NCBI GenBank assembly: GCA_963978895.1
Contig: OZ022243.1
Location: 14,858,765 to 14,922,764 of the forward strand
Length of the DNA: 64,000 nucleotides
Source: Erpobdella octoculata
Taxonomy: Eukaryota; Annelida; Clitellata; Hirudinida; Erpobdellidae
Reading direction: 5' to 3'
Part shown: positions 1 through 10,600 of the stretch, piece after piece
How the letters are laid out: each line of letters starts with the position of its first letter
Numbering within the stretch: position 1 is the stretch's first letter
Position numbers and translations under genes: made by a program
Notes under the pieces: model-generated
What the model was told of the DNA's origin: nothing
The model's database searches: none
Seen by the model: the letters and a program-made list of their open reading frames with translations, nothing else

Positions 1-56
1 ATCAAACAAAATGACAATATTGCAAAGAACTTCTTGTTAATGAGGATTTTTATAAC

Positions 57-434
57 TTGGATGAGTTGAATTTGCAACTACTAGATGTATATCTCAATGA
101 TATCAATCGAGGAGGTCTGTTAAAACCTTCTGAATATACTTTCTCAGTTTGTTTGGAAAACTGGAAAGTATTTGATGCTTTGAAAAGTTCAGAAAGTAAT
201 TTAAAGTTATTTATATTACCTACAAAACATAAAGAACTTTTCATAAAAATAGTTGACAGATTGCTAGTGGATGATTCTTTTTTGATAGAAAACTTTTGTG
301 CAGCTAATCACAATCTTAAAGAATTTATAAGTTCCAAGTTTTTTAACTGCATATCAAAAAATTATGTGAAAGAATTGAATGAAAAAAATGAAAATTGCAG
401 CAAGCTAAGAAAATTAGATAAACTTGTTAAATAA
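57..434 (+). pseudogene. THAP9/P-element-like transposase C-terminal fragment
   Basis: An open frame of 125 codons with no clear start context. It begins with an RGGL-x-PS motif near residue 18, followed by a helix-rich stretch and a basic end (KLRKLDKL). The RGGL-x-PSE signature followed by an all-helical region resembles the C-terminal part of P-element/THAP9-type transposases; I recall this family only by pattern, so the call is tentative. No THAP zinc finger or DDE core is visible, so this is either a terminal exon or a truncated copy cut by the window edge. The following 400 bases hold no gene. Confidence 0.4.
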
Positions 435-879
435 ACATGACTTTTCAAATGAATACTAATTAAAAGTTTGTGTATGTTTATTATGTGTGTTTAAACATGT
501 TTCAGATACTTTTAAGTTTTGTTTCATTAATAAATTTGCACCAAAACAGCTTGATTAATTTATTCTCAATATTAAAATACTGACATTCATTCTAAAGAGT
601 TGAATAGTGCACTCAACACTTAGGCCCAAACGCGTATTGGTACGCTAATGGGTTGTGATTCCAGATGTTATATCTAGAATTCCATGGTTTTAGATAACAA
701 CTAATCCATACATCTAGTTAAATTTATGAATTTTGATTTCATATGAAAGAAATAAACAATGTACAAGATTGAGCATAACGGTTGTTTTAGATTCAAAAAT
801 TTTAGTTCGTAGACTCCGATAAAGAGGCAACAAAATTTTTTTTTTTTCAAATTAATTTTTTATCTTTACTTGTTTATAT
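435..879. other. Non-coding stretch
   Basis: AT-rich sequence with no coding exon or recognisable repeat on either strand. It separates the transposase-like fragment from a copy of the G/C-rich interspersed repeat. Confidence 0.5.
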
Positions 880-1092
880 ACAGAGTGGGCCAAAAAAGTA
901 AGACTGAGAGCAAGTGGGAGTGAGAAAGCGATCGCGAGCGGGAAAGCGACCGAGAATGGGAAAGCGAGCGGGAGCGGGAAAGCGACCGAAAGCGGGAGAG
1001 CAAACAGAGCAGGAAACGGGAGAAAAAGAAAAACGATAGAAATACCTTTAAAAACCCCGGGCAACGCCGCGTACCCGCTAGTACTTAATAAA
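880..1092 (-). repeat. CCCGGCGTTGCCCGGG-family interspersed repeat, copy 1
   Basis: Read on the minus strand this starts with ACTAGCGGGTACGCGGCGTTGCCC-like sequence near 1085, then GTTTTTAAAGG, then a run of 18-bp-type units rich in CTTTCCCGCTC down to about 880. The same order recurs near 15.2, 16.9, 17.3-18.0, 28.0, 30.6, 32.3 and 59.9 kb. Family identity is inferred: the ACTAG border and association with (TA)n recall the microsatellite-associated Lep1/mini-me type repeats of invertebrates. Open frames inside (Ser-Arg or Pro-Phe-Ala repeats) are artefacts of the periodicity. Confidence 0.7.
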
Positions 1093-1267
1093 ATTGCTGT
1101 TAAAACACACATCTTAACGTTAAATATTTAAAAAAAAAATTTAAATAATTTTTTTAAGGGAAACAATTTTCCTTAGGGGACAAGACTTGATCCAAAAAGG
1201 GCTAAGAAAATTGGTATTAAGTGAAATGCAAAAAATTATAATTTTATTAAAAATGTGTTTTTTAAAG

Positions 1268-1494
1268 GTGTATTAGAAGTTAAAAGAGGTTGCACAAATC
1301 TTAACCACGCCTGTCAGAAAATTGCAAAAAATTTAGACATCGTTTATTGTTCCTGTGAAGGCGATCTTTGCAATAGTGACACTCAAGCGATCAAAGCACT
1401 TGCAAGTGAAAAATCTAAACCTTCCATCAATTTAATTATTTCAATAATAACACTTAGTTTAAAATTTGAAGTATTTTTTAAACTAGTTTTTTAA
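1268..1494 (+). CDS. Terminal exon of a Ly6/uPAR-family GPI-anchored protein
   Basis: The exon follows a T-rich acceptor ending AAAG at 1267 and runs to TAA at 1492-1494. It encodes the second half of a three-finger (Ly6/uPAR) domain: a C-x6-C spacing, then the diagnostic YCSCEGDLCNSD block, in which CxCxGDLCN supplies the final disulphides and the invariant Asn. A short polar stretch and a hydrophobic C-terminus (INLIISIITLSL) follow, as expected for a GPI-attachment signal. Earlier exons (signal peptide, first finger) are not seen between 435 and 1267 and must lie far upstream or be missing. Such proteins act at the outer cell surface, for example as channel or receptor modulators; the ligand cannot be inferred. 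The first codon is split by the intron (phase 1). Confidence 0.7.
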
Positions 1495-1859
1495 CCGTGG
1501 ACTGTTAATTATTTTGGCTATTTACGTTGAAAATGTTTTAATTAAATAAAATGTAATTCATTGAGTAATTAAAATCAAAAGAGTTTTCCGATTTCTTGTC
1601 ATCATTTTTTGTTTTAGTAATTTTGTCAGATAGGGGCAACTCCAGTTTGTTTCATGAAAAAATAAGTTATAACATATCTTAATTCAATTGAGTCTATGTA
1701 CACATAAGTGTACGAACCGGAGGGCAGCAGCCCACCCCCCAGTTTCGGACAGAAATATCTAAAAATTCGGAAAAAATGCGCCGAAAATTTGGGCAAACCA
1801 GTCTAGAAATTTTAGAATAAAATAGTAAAAACATTTCATAAAGTCTTTAAAATTTTAAT

Positions 1860-3905
1860 AAATTTAAAAACAATTCTTTTAAAAACACATTAAATCAAAA
1901 TTAGAGAAAATGCCAGAAGTAAGCCAATAACACTAGCATGAGAAAAAAAAACAAAAAAATTACAGACATCCTTAGTCATGGATACAAGGAAACAAAAAAA
2001 CCACCCGGATATAATAGCAAAAAAATAAAAATAACTCTAGCTGTAGTATAAGAAAGTGTCCAAGTTAACTTATTTCAATGATAATTTAAATGAAGAAACA
2101 CGAACAATTTACAACATCTGCGGGGAGAGAGTTCCAAACCGCAACTATTCTGTTAGTGTAGAAATATTTTACAGCATCACATGTAAATTTATTTAATCTT
2201 AATTTATAACTATGACCCCGCTTTGATATTATATTGGTAGGAGCAAATGACAATAATTTATAACAGAAAACTAGATCAGCAATTAAACGGCGTTTCTCCA
2301 AAGATTGAAGATCAAAAAATTGAAGACGATCTTTATAGGAGAGACCAGAGACCAAAGAGATAAACCTGGTGAATGTTTTCTGAACCCTTTCAATTATATC
2401 AACTAGGTATCTACAATGAGGGTTCCAAACCTGAGATCCATATTCCAGTATAGGTCTGACGAAAGTACAAAATGCCAGTTCGAGTAATTTCCGATCAGTG
2501 GAAACGAGTGAAATTCTTAAGAGAAGAGATATTGCAGCAGCTTTATGGGTAATAATATTAACATGATCTTCGTATCTCAGACGTGAATATACCTCAATAC
2601 CAAGATCACGAATTGTTTGAACAGAATCCAATGTATGGTCGTTAATAGTGTACATGCTGGAAAATGGTGCTGTTCTTCTGTCATTGACTGTGAATACCAG
2701 ACATTTTTGAGCACCCAGTTTCAGTTGCCATCTTTTACTCCATCCAGAAACAAGATCAAGAGCATTCTAAAGGCTCACAGTTGAGGACCCAAGAGATGGA
2801 TAGGGCATACAATATATTTTAACATCATCAGCAAATAATTTGCAAGTTATATCTGGACTTGAAAACATTCCTGGCAAGTAAGGCTGTACCGATATGACTT
2901 TTCGCCGATTATACCGTTACCGCGTATAGCCGATTATTAAAATTGCCGATACCGATTACGATGCCGATTATTTTATAATTACTATTTCTTTAGTGAAAAT
3001 GCTTCATCCGAAACATACCGCCATAATACAAGCGCGTGTTTTCCTGCTTGCATGCGCTAGCCGTGATAATTCAACCAACGTTCACACAACCATAGAACAA
3101 TAATTATTTATTAAAAATCCAGAAAATTTTGTCAAGTCATTCAATGTTGAAACTAATTATAGTATTGAAAAGAATAAAATAAATATCCAGTAGTTAATTC
3201 TAAACAAATAAAAATACAAAATGGATAAAAATTTATATTGAAGATAGCTACAGTTCAAAAGTTAATAAAATAATCAAAGCCAAGTTGAGGTAAGTTATAT
3301 TTAAGTAATAATAACATTTCTCCCTTCTCGGCGAGCAACGATCCACGCCGATCCGAAAAAATTTCTCCAGCGCCTTTGAAGAGCTGCTCACTTGGCACGC
3401 TGGAAGCTGGTGCAGATAAATAGCGTCTAGCTAGCTTCGCTAAATAGGGATACTAAAACCTGTGAAGGTTCCACCAACTATACATGTCTTCCTCGCGTGG
3501 CAACAGAGGGGCTGCCAGATAAAGCTCCAGCATGGCGACAACCGCATCATCGCCTTGGGTAGTGGTAGTTTCATTTGCAGTTCCAACAGGTTCATCACAA
3601 GCCTCAGAAAACCAATTTTTACAAAATTTTTAATTGGCGCCGATTATTTTTGCCTATAACCGATTATGCCGATATGTCAATAATCGGCGCCGATTATGCG
3701 TACGCCGATTAATCGGGCCCAGCCTTACTGGCAAGTCATTGATGAATAAAAGAAATAAAGTAGGGCCCAGCACACTCCTTGAGGAACCCCATTGATCACT
3801 GAAATATCTTCGGATTGGAAATTTCCTACCTCAACTCATTGAAATCTAGAGTCCAAAAAATCAGTAAGCCAGCTCATTAAGTCACCTTTAACTTCATATA
3901 GTGCG
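1860..3905 (-). pseudogene. CR1/Jockey-like LINE, reverse transcriptase and C-terminal part
   Basis: Read on the minus strand from 3905, an RT region encodes NGVPQG followed by a degraded VLGPLLF-like motif. After an inserted MITE (2879-3727) it resumes with LFADDVKIY near 2850 (RT catalytic FADD), then WQLKLGAQKC, then the post-RT domain (2655-2086) containing ILEYGSQVWNP, RVQKTFTR and the terminal VAVWNSLPADVV motif of chicken-repeat-type ORF2. Stops and frame changes occur, so it is dead. The AT-rich tail to about 1860 is probably 3' UTR. The 5' part (endonuclease) is absent. It once copied its own RNA by target-primed reverse transcription. Confidence 0.85.
2879..3727. mobile_element. hAT-type MITE with GCCGATTA iterations, 8-bp TSD
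   Basis: Inserted in the LINE reverse transcriptase. Flanked by identical CTGGCAAG at 2871-2878 and 3728-3735. The ends are inverted TAAGGCTG (left) and CAGCCTTA (right). Both subterminal zones carry repeats of GCCGATTA/CCGATTAT. 849 bp, without a transposase. An 8-bp target duplication plus short inverted ends is the hAT signature. Confidence 0.88.
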
Positions 3906-4447
3906 GCCGGTTAGCTAACCTATTGTGCATTTTTTGATAAAAGCACCAAATTTTTCGGTTTATAACAAATCAGTAATAACTTTAAAACGGCACGAGATAC
4001 AACAAAACTTACAATGAATCATTAATAGGAAATCTGGAACAAACTTTCAAAATTAATAGTTTATTTTGAATAGAGGCGCCCCCTAGTAGACAAAGTGACA
4101 GTATGTCACTTTCAGTAAATACAAAACAGGTAATAATGTTTGAATGGCACTAGTATGATGTTAGACGGTTACACAACTATAACTTCTGAACTACTCATTA
4201 CATTCCATAACAAATAACAATAATTAAGCAAGCTGCAAATTTGAAATAATAACAATTTTCACTGTCCCTCATTTTCACTTCAAAAAGAATGATTGTATTG
4301 AGTATTGTATTTTGGCCGAGCATATATTATTCATAAACTTGACATATGGTCAAGGTGTTTTCTTTCATCTCTGACATAACGCTGATAAACATAATACACA
4401 ACAGTGTCATTCAGAGTAACACAAGTTCAGTTCTTGTAGAAGTTCAG
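3906..4447. other. Unassigned AT-rich stretch
   Basis: Begins GGCCGGTTAGCTAACC, a short palindrome-like border, but I find no matching opposite end. No coding sequence is visible. Confidence 0.3.
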
Positions 4448-4624
4448 TTATTTGAGCACTGCCCCAAGATAAGCCCCAAGATAAGCATTTAGTTTTTCCT
4501 TAACAGAACTTCCATGCCTAGATTGCTTGCTCGGAGCTTCAATTTCTTGGACAAGCCTCTTAAATCTTTTTAATGGTGGATGGCACAATTCATCAGAAGT
4601 TGAAAATGCAACAGAACTTAACAC
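4448..4624 (-). CDS. Possible terminal exon of an unidentified gene
   Basis: On the minus strand a good acceptor (CTTATTAATTTATTTAACAG, ending at 4625) is followed by an open stretch to TAA at 4450-4448. It encodes about 58 residues, including HPPLKRFKRLVQEIE, a basic patch SKQSRHGSSVKEKL and the end AYLGAYLGAVLK. The proximity of a splice acceptor, an open frame and a stop supports an exon. I do not recognise the family; VKEKLNAYL recalls the linker of BED-type hAT transposases, so a domesticated or dead transposase is an alternative. No partner exon was found. Confidence 0.4.
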   Translation of the reverse strand: MLSSVAFSTSDELCHPPLKRFKRLVQEIEAPSKQSRHGSSVKEKLNAYLGAYLGAVLK

Positions 4625-4734
4625 CTGTTAAATAAATTAATAAGCTATAAGACAAATCCCAAGGCAATCTAGAACTTTGACTTTAATCTAAATTTTAATC
4701 ATAAACCATACTTTACCTTTTCTTTGATATATTT

Positions 4735-4916
4735 TTTTTTTTTTTTTTTTTTTTTTAAGGTTAGTGAAAGGAGTTGTTAACCCCGCGAGACACTCAACCT
4801 GAGCAATGCGTGTAAACTCCTTGCTTAAGGTAGCTACGATGGTGATGCCGGTGAGATTCGAACCGCCGACATACGAGGCGACAGGCGAACGCTTTACCGC
4901 TTAGCCACCACCGCCA
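4735..4916 (-). mobile_element. tRNA-derived SINE with poly(A) tail
   Basis: Minus strand: the head near 4916 has an A box (TGGCTAAGCGG, 4907-4897) and a B box (GGTTCGAATC, 4864-4855) at tRNA-like spacing. A short body follows to about 4758, and then an A tail (T run at 4735-4757 on plus). The tRNA fold is not followed by a mature tRNA 3' end, so this is a retroposed SINE rather than a functional tRNA gene. Internal boxes A and B would serve RNA polymerase III. Confidence 0.78.
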
Positions 4917-4919
4917 TAT

Positions 4920-5730
4920 ATGTTTTTGCAGCATCAAGAAGCTTCAACATATCATCACGCGGAGTCAAAAATATTTAAATAACCGATTTCGATATGCAAT
5001 ATTAAGTAGGTATTATTATGTATATATTATGTAATTTCTATTTCAAACTAATTGAAATTGGCAAAATTTGACACCAGGAAAAGGGAAGAATAAAAATTGG
5101 TTTGTGTCCTATTCAAATCAACCATTTTGTAAAAAAAAATATTTAAAACAGCATTTACATGCAGTGTTGGTTGAATGAGTTGAGCGGGATGGGCATTGTG
5201 CTTGCTTTTTTAAGCGATTCATCAAGTTTGTTGCATTTTTTCCTTTTAAAAAGCTACCACAGTTATCGATCTTTCACTTTGACTTGTCAACTGATTGCTT
5301 ATAATCAAAACATTTCCATATACTACTTTCTTGTTTTCTGCCACTATTGTTTTTGAACACTTTTCACGGAACGATTACAACAGCACTATCAATAATAACA
5401 AAAGCGCGCGACTAAGTAAAAAGCGCCATGTATACTATTTGTTAGGTAACACCAAAGAACTCGATTTTATCTTTAGATAAAAAATAAATCTATTAATTGA
5501 TTTATTTACAAAAAAATTACATTAAAAAATTTTCAGTTATTAATTATTTCTGTATTATTTAACTGAATTTATTATTTAGTTACTATTACAGTTAGAGTTA
5601 TTCGCCGTATTTCAGTTAATATTACAATTAAACTTAATTGACCATTATTTTTCTATTATTTTCCGATTTCAGTTGGTGTTACAGTTAACTTGAACATCAC
5701 TGGCTCGTACATCTGGTCGCTGGTTTTGAT
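4920..5730. other. AT-rich stretch without recognised gene
   Basis: Contains short frames only. From 5530 to 5695 the motif ACAGTTA/TTAACTG recurs, as in the subterminal zone of a hAT MITE whose right end could be AACATCACTG at 5691-5701. No matching left end with a duplication was found. Confidence 0.35.
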
Positions 5731-5731
5731 C

Positions 5732-5988
5732 TATATCGTTAACGGAGTTGTTAAATAAAGTCATCGCTCCACGTGTGTTTGTTTTTCATTGGAAGAAAAA
5801 TTACGAACCTTGTCTCATCCTTTGCTACATCAAGTGACGGGTGTGACATCTTTCTGGCGCAGTCGACAGGATGTCACACCCGTCACTTGATGTAGCAAAG
5901 GATGAGACAAGGTTCGTAATTTTTCTTCCAATGAAAAACAAACACACGTGGAGCGATGACTTTATTTAACAACTCCGTTAACGATATA
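5732..5988. repeat. 119-bp perfect inverted repeat with a 19-nt loop
   Basis: Left arm 5732-5850 and right arm 5870-5988 appear to be exact reverse complements. The loop 5851-5869 contains TGGCGCAGTCGAC, similar to the TGGCGC start of retrotransposon primer-binding sites. In the right arm an ATG three bases after the loop opens a 32-codon frame ending in TAA; the left arm repeats this in reverse. It looks like the start of an LTR-element gag leader duplicated head to head. Confidence 0.85.
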
Positions 5989-6254
5989 AGATAGAACTGG
6001 AGAGCGCACCACGCTACGAGATAACACACTAGACGAGAACCGGAACGAAAACAGGAAGAGGTGGAAGAATCAAAGAGGAGGAATCCAAAGTATCTCGTTG
6101 TACAGACAAAATATAAAATTAAAAAATAGATAGAATGAATCTAATAATAAAATAGAAAATTAATAAAAAAAAACTGAATAATATAAACCAAATAATTTAA
6201 ATGATAATATAAATAAACATACGCATAATGAATATAAAGTTACAGCTGTGACAG

Positions 6255-6310
6255 TTATTGTTATTGTTATTGTTATTGTTATTGTTATTGTTATTGTTAT
6301 TGTTATTGTT

Positions 6311-6372
<62 letters not shown>

Positions 6373-6412
6373 CGTTGTCGTTGTCGTTGTCGTGATCGTG
6401 ATCGTCATCGTG

Positions 6413-6495
<83 letters not shown>

Positions 6496-6551
6496 TATCG
6501 TTATCGTTATCGTTATCGTTATTGTTATTGTTATTGTTATTATTATTATTC
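6255..6551. repeat. Compound (GTTATT)n-(GTT)n-(GTC/ATC)n microsatellite
   Basis: Successive blocks of GTTATT, GTT, GTCGTT, ATCGTC and ATCGTT units, about 300 bp. On the minus strand it reads as poly-Asn/poly-Asp and on plus as poly-Val/Ile; neither is a gene. It lies at the 3' end of the minus-strand LINE and may have grown from its tail. Confidence 0.93.
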
Positions 6552-7228
6552 ACACTCTTTAACAACACCAAACTGTTTGGGAGCTGATTCCATTTATCAA
6601 CTATTCTTAGGCAGAAGCTGTATTTTCTTGTGTCTTTTCTTGCCATTTTTTTGTAACTTGAGTTCATTACCTCTTGTCTTTTTCCCCTCTTTTAACTGTC
6701 GGACCTTATTCTTCTATCTGACAAATATGGTAACCTAAGATACCTAAGTCTGTCCTCATAACTCTTGTTTTTACAGCCATTAAATATTTTTGTAGCCCTT
6801 TTCTGTACTTTTTCTAATTCTTTGATTGTTCCTATCCTATATGGAGACCAAACACTAAATGCATATTCCACTTGGCTTCTCACTAGTGCTTTGTTCAGAC
6901 AAATGAAAAACCTTTTATCCAGCAAATCAAAGTTTTTTTTATCAATCCCAGTATTTTGTATGCTCTACCGGTGATGGTATGAATGTGCTCTCTAAAGAAT
7001 AGTTCATTGTCAAAATGACAATTAGGTCACTTGCAGATTTGACTTCTTCTAATGCTTTTCTATTTATATTATAATTAAGGTGTGAAATTTTGTTTCGGTT
7101 TAATTTAATTATACTACACTTATCTGCATTTATCTTCGTATCCCACTTTTCAAACCATTCTATTACTTTATCCAGACAGCTCCGCACAATCCTCCACCTT
7201 TGCTATCCTTCTGTATATCTTTGCATCA

Positions 7229-8255
7229 AATCAAATCAAAGAATCATTTGATTAGACGCTCCCTTATCGACAAAGTCCATTACGGGAGCGCCATGTGAGT
7301 CACGTGTTGTTCAGAAGAACACTCGCTGGAGGAAGTCCGGAAGCCGGCGGCGAGGCACCCGTTGAGTCCCGAATGTCCCGAATCTTTTTGGTGAAATGGT
7401 CCAGTAGATCCTGAGCGTTAGGGCCACCGCCCTTAGTGGCTGCCACCCGATTGAGGCCAAGAATACTTGAGACTGTCTTCCACAATTTTCTAGGTTGACC
7501 AACATTATTTTTTACAATCTGTAACCAGTAGCCATTTTCCTTGGCACGGTTGATTTTGTGACGCTCCTTTTCTTTCTCCATCCAGGCCAGTCTATCAGAG
7601 GGAAGCATCGTGCGTCTGTAACGTTTTTCGAAAATTTGCGAGCTGCGACGCAACTGTCGAGACTCATCGTCATACCATACAGCAATCGGTCGACATCGGA
7701 TTTTAACTGTTTTGATTGGGGCGAATCTGTCCGCTAGCCCCCGAAAAACTGTATCGTAGGTAGCAAAAAGAATGTCAGGGCCAACGTCATCCGGGATCTC
7801 TCCGCAGAGCTCGGAGTCACGCAACGCCCGCTGGAAGAGAGTATGGTCTACTTTTTTCCAGGACCTGATGGAATTCCACACAACCATTGGTGGTTGTTTC
7901 ACGAAATGCAATTTCCAGGTTATGAAACTATGATCAGATATTACTCCAGCTGGATCAACGCCCACATCGGAAACAGTCTCCTCATGACGCGTGAAAATAT
8001 GATCGAGCGTTCCTCCCCGAGTGTGAGTTGGTTTGTGCACATGCTGGGCGCAATCAAAACTCGCGAATAGATCCAGTAGTCGCTATTACTCCAGCTGGAT
8101 CAACGCCCACATCGGAAACAGTCTCCTCATGACGCGTGAAAATATGATCGAGCGTTCCTCCCCGAGTGTGAGTTGGTTTGTGCACATGCTGGGCGCAATC
8201 AAAACTCGCGAATAGATCCAGTAGTCGCACAGCATCATGGTCATCTTTTCTTTCA
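7229..8255 (-). mobile_element. Second LINE fragment inserted at the RT FADD motif
   Basis: A minus-strand open region (8040-7300, 246 codons) encodes the end of an APE endonuclease (THTRGGTLDHIFTR, then VISDHSFITWKL) and a linker with WYDDESRQLRR and RKLWKTVSSILGL, as in CR1/L2-type ORF2 before the RT. It carries no RT and ends in an (AAATC)n-type tail at 7229-7245. It interrupts the host LINE exactly between the ADD motif and DAKIYRR. It contains a 145-bp tandem duplication at 7939-8228. Confidence 0.7.
7939..8228. repeat. 145-bp tandem duplication in LINE endonuclease region
   Basis: Units 7939-8083 and 8084-8228 appear identical. The duplication repeats the stretch encoding the SDH endonuclease motif and the region upstream of it, and so breaks the frame of the LINE fragment. 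Confidence 0.92.
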
Positions 8256-8446
8256 TCTGCTAACAACAAAATGGTGCCCTCTTGCTCCGGTTCCAACATA
8301 TCAATTATGTATATAATGAATAGCAAAGGTCCAAGTATGCTTCCCTGTGGCACACCACTTCCCACATCATACCACTCCGATACTGATTCATTCACTCTTA
8401 CTCTGAATTTCCGACCTATAATAAAACCTTCAAAGTTAAAAAGTTA

Positions 8447-8783
8447 AAGTACATACATTTTTGAGTGCCATTTACTGAACAGACCAGCGGCCACTTTACA
8501 ATGTTGGCAACTTGCAGATAAGACTAACGTCGTATGCGGTGTTTTACTGCGCCGCTGGCAGCCCCGCATACTCCTCATTAGCTCCACAAGTGCACGAAGG
8601 ACTTTAACCCCCAACCGAAGTTGGTACTCATTTATCGACCACAAAGGATGAAACGCTGAGTTGACGTGAGCACATGTGAGTTGGTTTCTTGCTCAAGGAA
8701 ATTACGTGCCCGGACCAGGAATCGAACCCGGGTCCTACGACTCTGAAAGCCGGTGTCTATACCACTAGAGCAACACGTCTCGA
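8447..8783 (-). mobile_element. tRNA-headed SINE inside the LINE
   Basis: On minus, from 8783: an A-box-like TAGTGGTATAGACACCGG, an anticodon-loop-like segment, and a B box GGTTCGATTCC (about 8728-8718). A block reading GAAACCAACTCACATG then CGTCAACTCAGCG follows, and this block is shared almost word for word with the SINE at 36316-36577. The bodies beyond it differ. It splits the LINE between the KWVE and FEGFIIG segments of the RT. Confidence 0.72.
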
Positions 8784-10330
8784 CCCACTTCATTACTTTC
8801 TTTTCTACTTTATACATCTCAAGTTTATGTAGCAATTTTTTATGAGGTACTCTATCAAAAGCTTTTTCAATATCTGTATATACAACATGAAACTCTTCCC
8901 CTTTGTCTATACTTTCAGTCACTTCGTCCATGAATTTTAAAAGTTGTAATGTAGTTGATCTTTTATTAAGAAAACCATATTGCCTCTAACTAAACAAGTT
9001 ATTTCTTTCAAAATGAACTAATAAATTATCCTTTATAATTGATTCCATCACTTTGCAAATTATACATGTAAGAGAAACTGGTCTGTAGTTTTGACTTCAA
9101 GTTTTGACCTTTTTTTCAATAGGGGTACCACTTCGCTGCATTTCCAGTCATGAGGTAATTTTCCATCTTCAAGTGTTTTTGTGAAAATATCAGATATCAA
9201 AGAGCTTGTTTCTTCTCTCAGTTCGTGCCATACTATAGGATGAATTTTGTCAGGGCCTGGGCTTTTTGTCACATTCAAATCCTTAAGTTTATTATATATG
9301 ATTTGTGAGTTGATGGTTACTTCCTCCATTTTGTGATTGACAACCAGTGTGTTTGATATCATTTTTTTAGATTTACTTTTTTCTACTACATATACTGATG
9401 AAAAAAACTCTGCTAATAATACGGATTTTGCTATATTCTTTTTAATTGCAACCTCAACACCATTTATATTTGTTTTTAAATCAACCATTATATTTCTAGT
9501 TTGTCTGAAACGATTTATGTGATTCCAAAAAGCTTTTGGGTTTTTTTACATTTTCTGGCAACTTCCTGCTGATTTTTACTATGAATACCCCTCACTTTTT
9601 TGTAACATCATTTCTGATTTTATTATACTCTGATTTTGCTTCATTTGTTTTAGTTTTGATGTGTTTTTTTCATAATAAATGTTTTGTCTTTATTTGGTCC
9701 CTTAGATCTATTGGAATACTTGTTTTAAATCTTGGCAGACCAGATAGTGGAATAAACTCATTAACAGCACTATCGATACAAAATTTTAATTTCTTCTCAA
9801 CTTGTTTCATTATCTTCTTGCCTTAAAGCATCACAGAAGGATCTTTTGTCAATAAAAGTGGTTACATGCTCTCTAATGGAATTGTAGTTCCCTTTGTTGT
9901 ATGCATATTTACCCACCTGATTTTCAAATTTTTTTTACTTATAAAAATGTCAAACACCACACAACCATGATAGCGTTTTGCAATTGGTGCAACAATATCT
10001 AAATTTCTCAGGCAGTCTGCATCACTGAAAACAAGGTCAAGGATTGTTGGTTCATTTCTTCCCCTGCATCTTGTTGGATCTAGTACATGCTGTGTCAAAA
10101 AATATTTATTAACCAGATCCAACAATTTCATTTCTATTTTTTCTTGATTTATTATTTTATATGGTGCAAGAATATTCCAATTTATGTGGGGTAAATTGAA
10201 ATCACCTAAAATTATTTTCTGCTCTTTTAGGTTTATAAAGTCTTTAATCAATAATGGGAGTTGGTCATCATTGCTATCTGGGGAGTTTGGACTTTTATAT
10301 ATTGTCAAAAAATTTGTTTCCATGAAATGA

Positions 10331-10600
10331 AATAACGGCTAAAAATTTAAAAAAATCTATATACTACATATCTAGGTTTTATATAGGTTTGGAATGATGT
10401 ACTAAAGAAAATAAATTGCGTTTATATCGCATTGCAAAGTAAAATCTTCAGTATTAATTAGTTAGCTATAATCTTACCTCGTTTACTAGACTTCGTTTTT
10501 ATATTCAAGAAAAAACGGGCTCATATTGTAGAAACAATAGGTCTTGTTGCAAAAAATCAAAGGAATACGACATTCCAATAGAAAAAAGAATTCGTTGTAA
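10331..10600. other. Non-coding AT-rich spacer
   Basis: No coding exon or repeat recognised between the LINE 5' truncation point and the outer hAT remnant. Confidence 0.4.

Larger units (their letters stand above)
6570..10330 (-). pseudogene. Minus-strand CR1-like LINE ORF2, disrupted by two insertions
   Basis: Pieces in order on the minus strand: endonuclease C-terminal half (10323-9862; ILGDFNLPHINW and TILDLVFSD are the APE motifs); linker; RT start (9488-9060; SPGPDKIHPIVWHEL, HDWKCSEVVPLLKK); RT core (8931-8780; VVYTDIEKAFDRVPH); after an insert, SGVPQGSILGPLLF (8395-8260); after a second insert, DAKIYRRIAKV (7228-7190) and the post-RT region (7187-6690; VEYAFSVWSPY, EKVQKRATKI). Frameshifts make it inactive. 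The 5' endonuclease half and any ORF1 are missing. Confidence 0.85.

Noticed and set aside
4850..4916. A functional tRNA gene
   Set aside because: Same reasoning: a tRNA-like head followed by a body and poly(A), so a SINE.
5163..5701. A hAT MITE from CAGTGTTGG to AACATCACTG
   Set aside because: The 8-bp flanks (TTTACATG and GCTCGTAC) do not match, and the ends agree over only a few bases.
6160..6667. Poly-Asn/Asp, poly-Thr and poly-Val/Ile frames
   Set aside because: They are translations of the compound microsatellite.
8700..8783. A functional tRNA gene
   Set aside because: Boxes A and B are present, but the acceptor stem does not close and the sequence continues into a shared SINE body.
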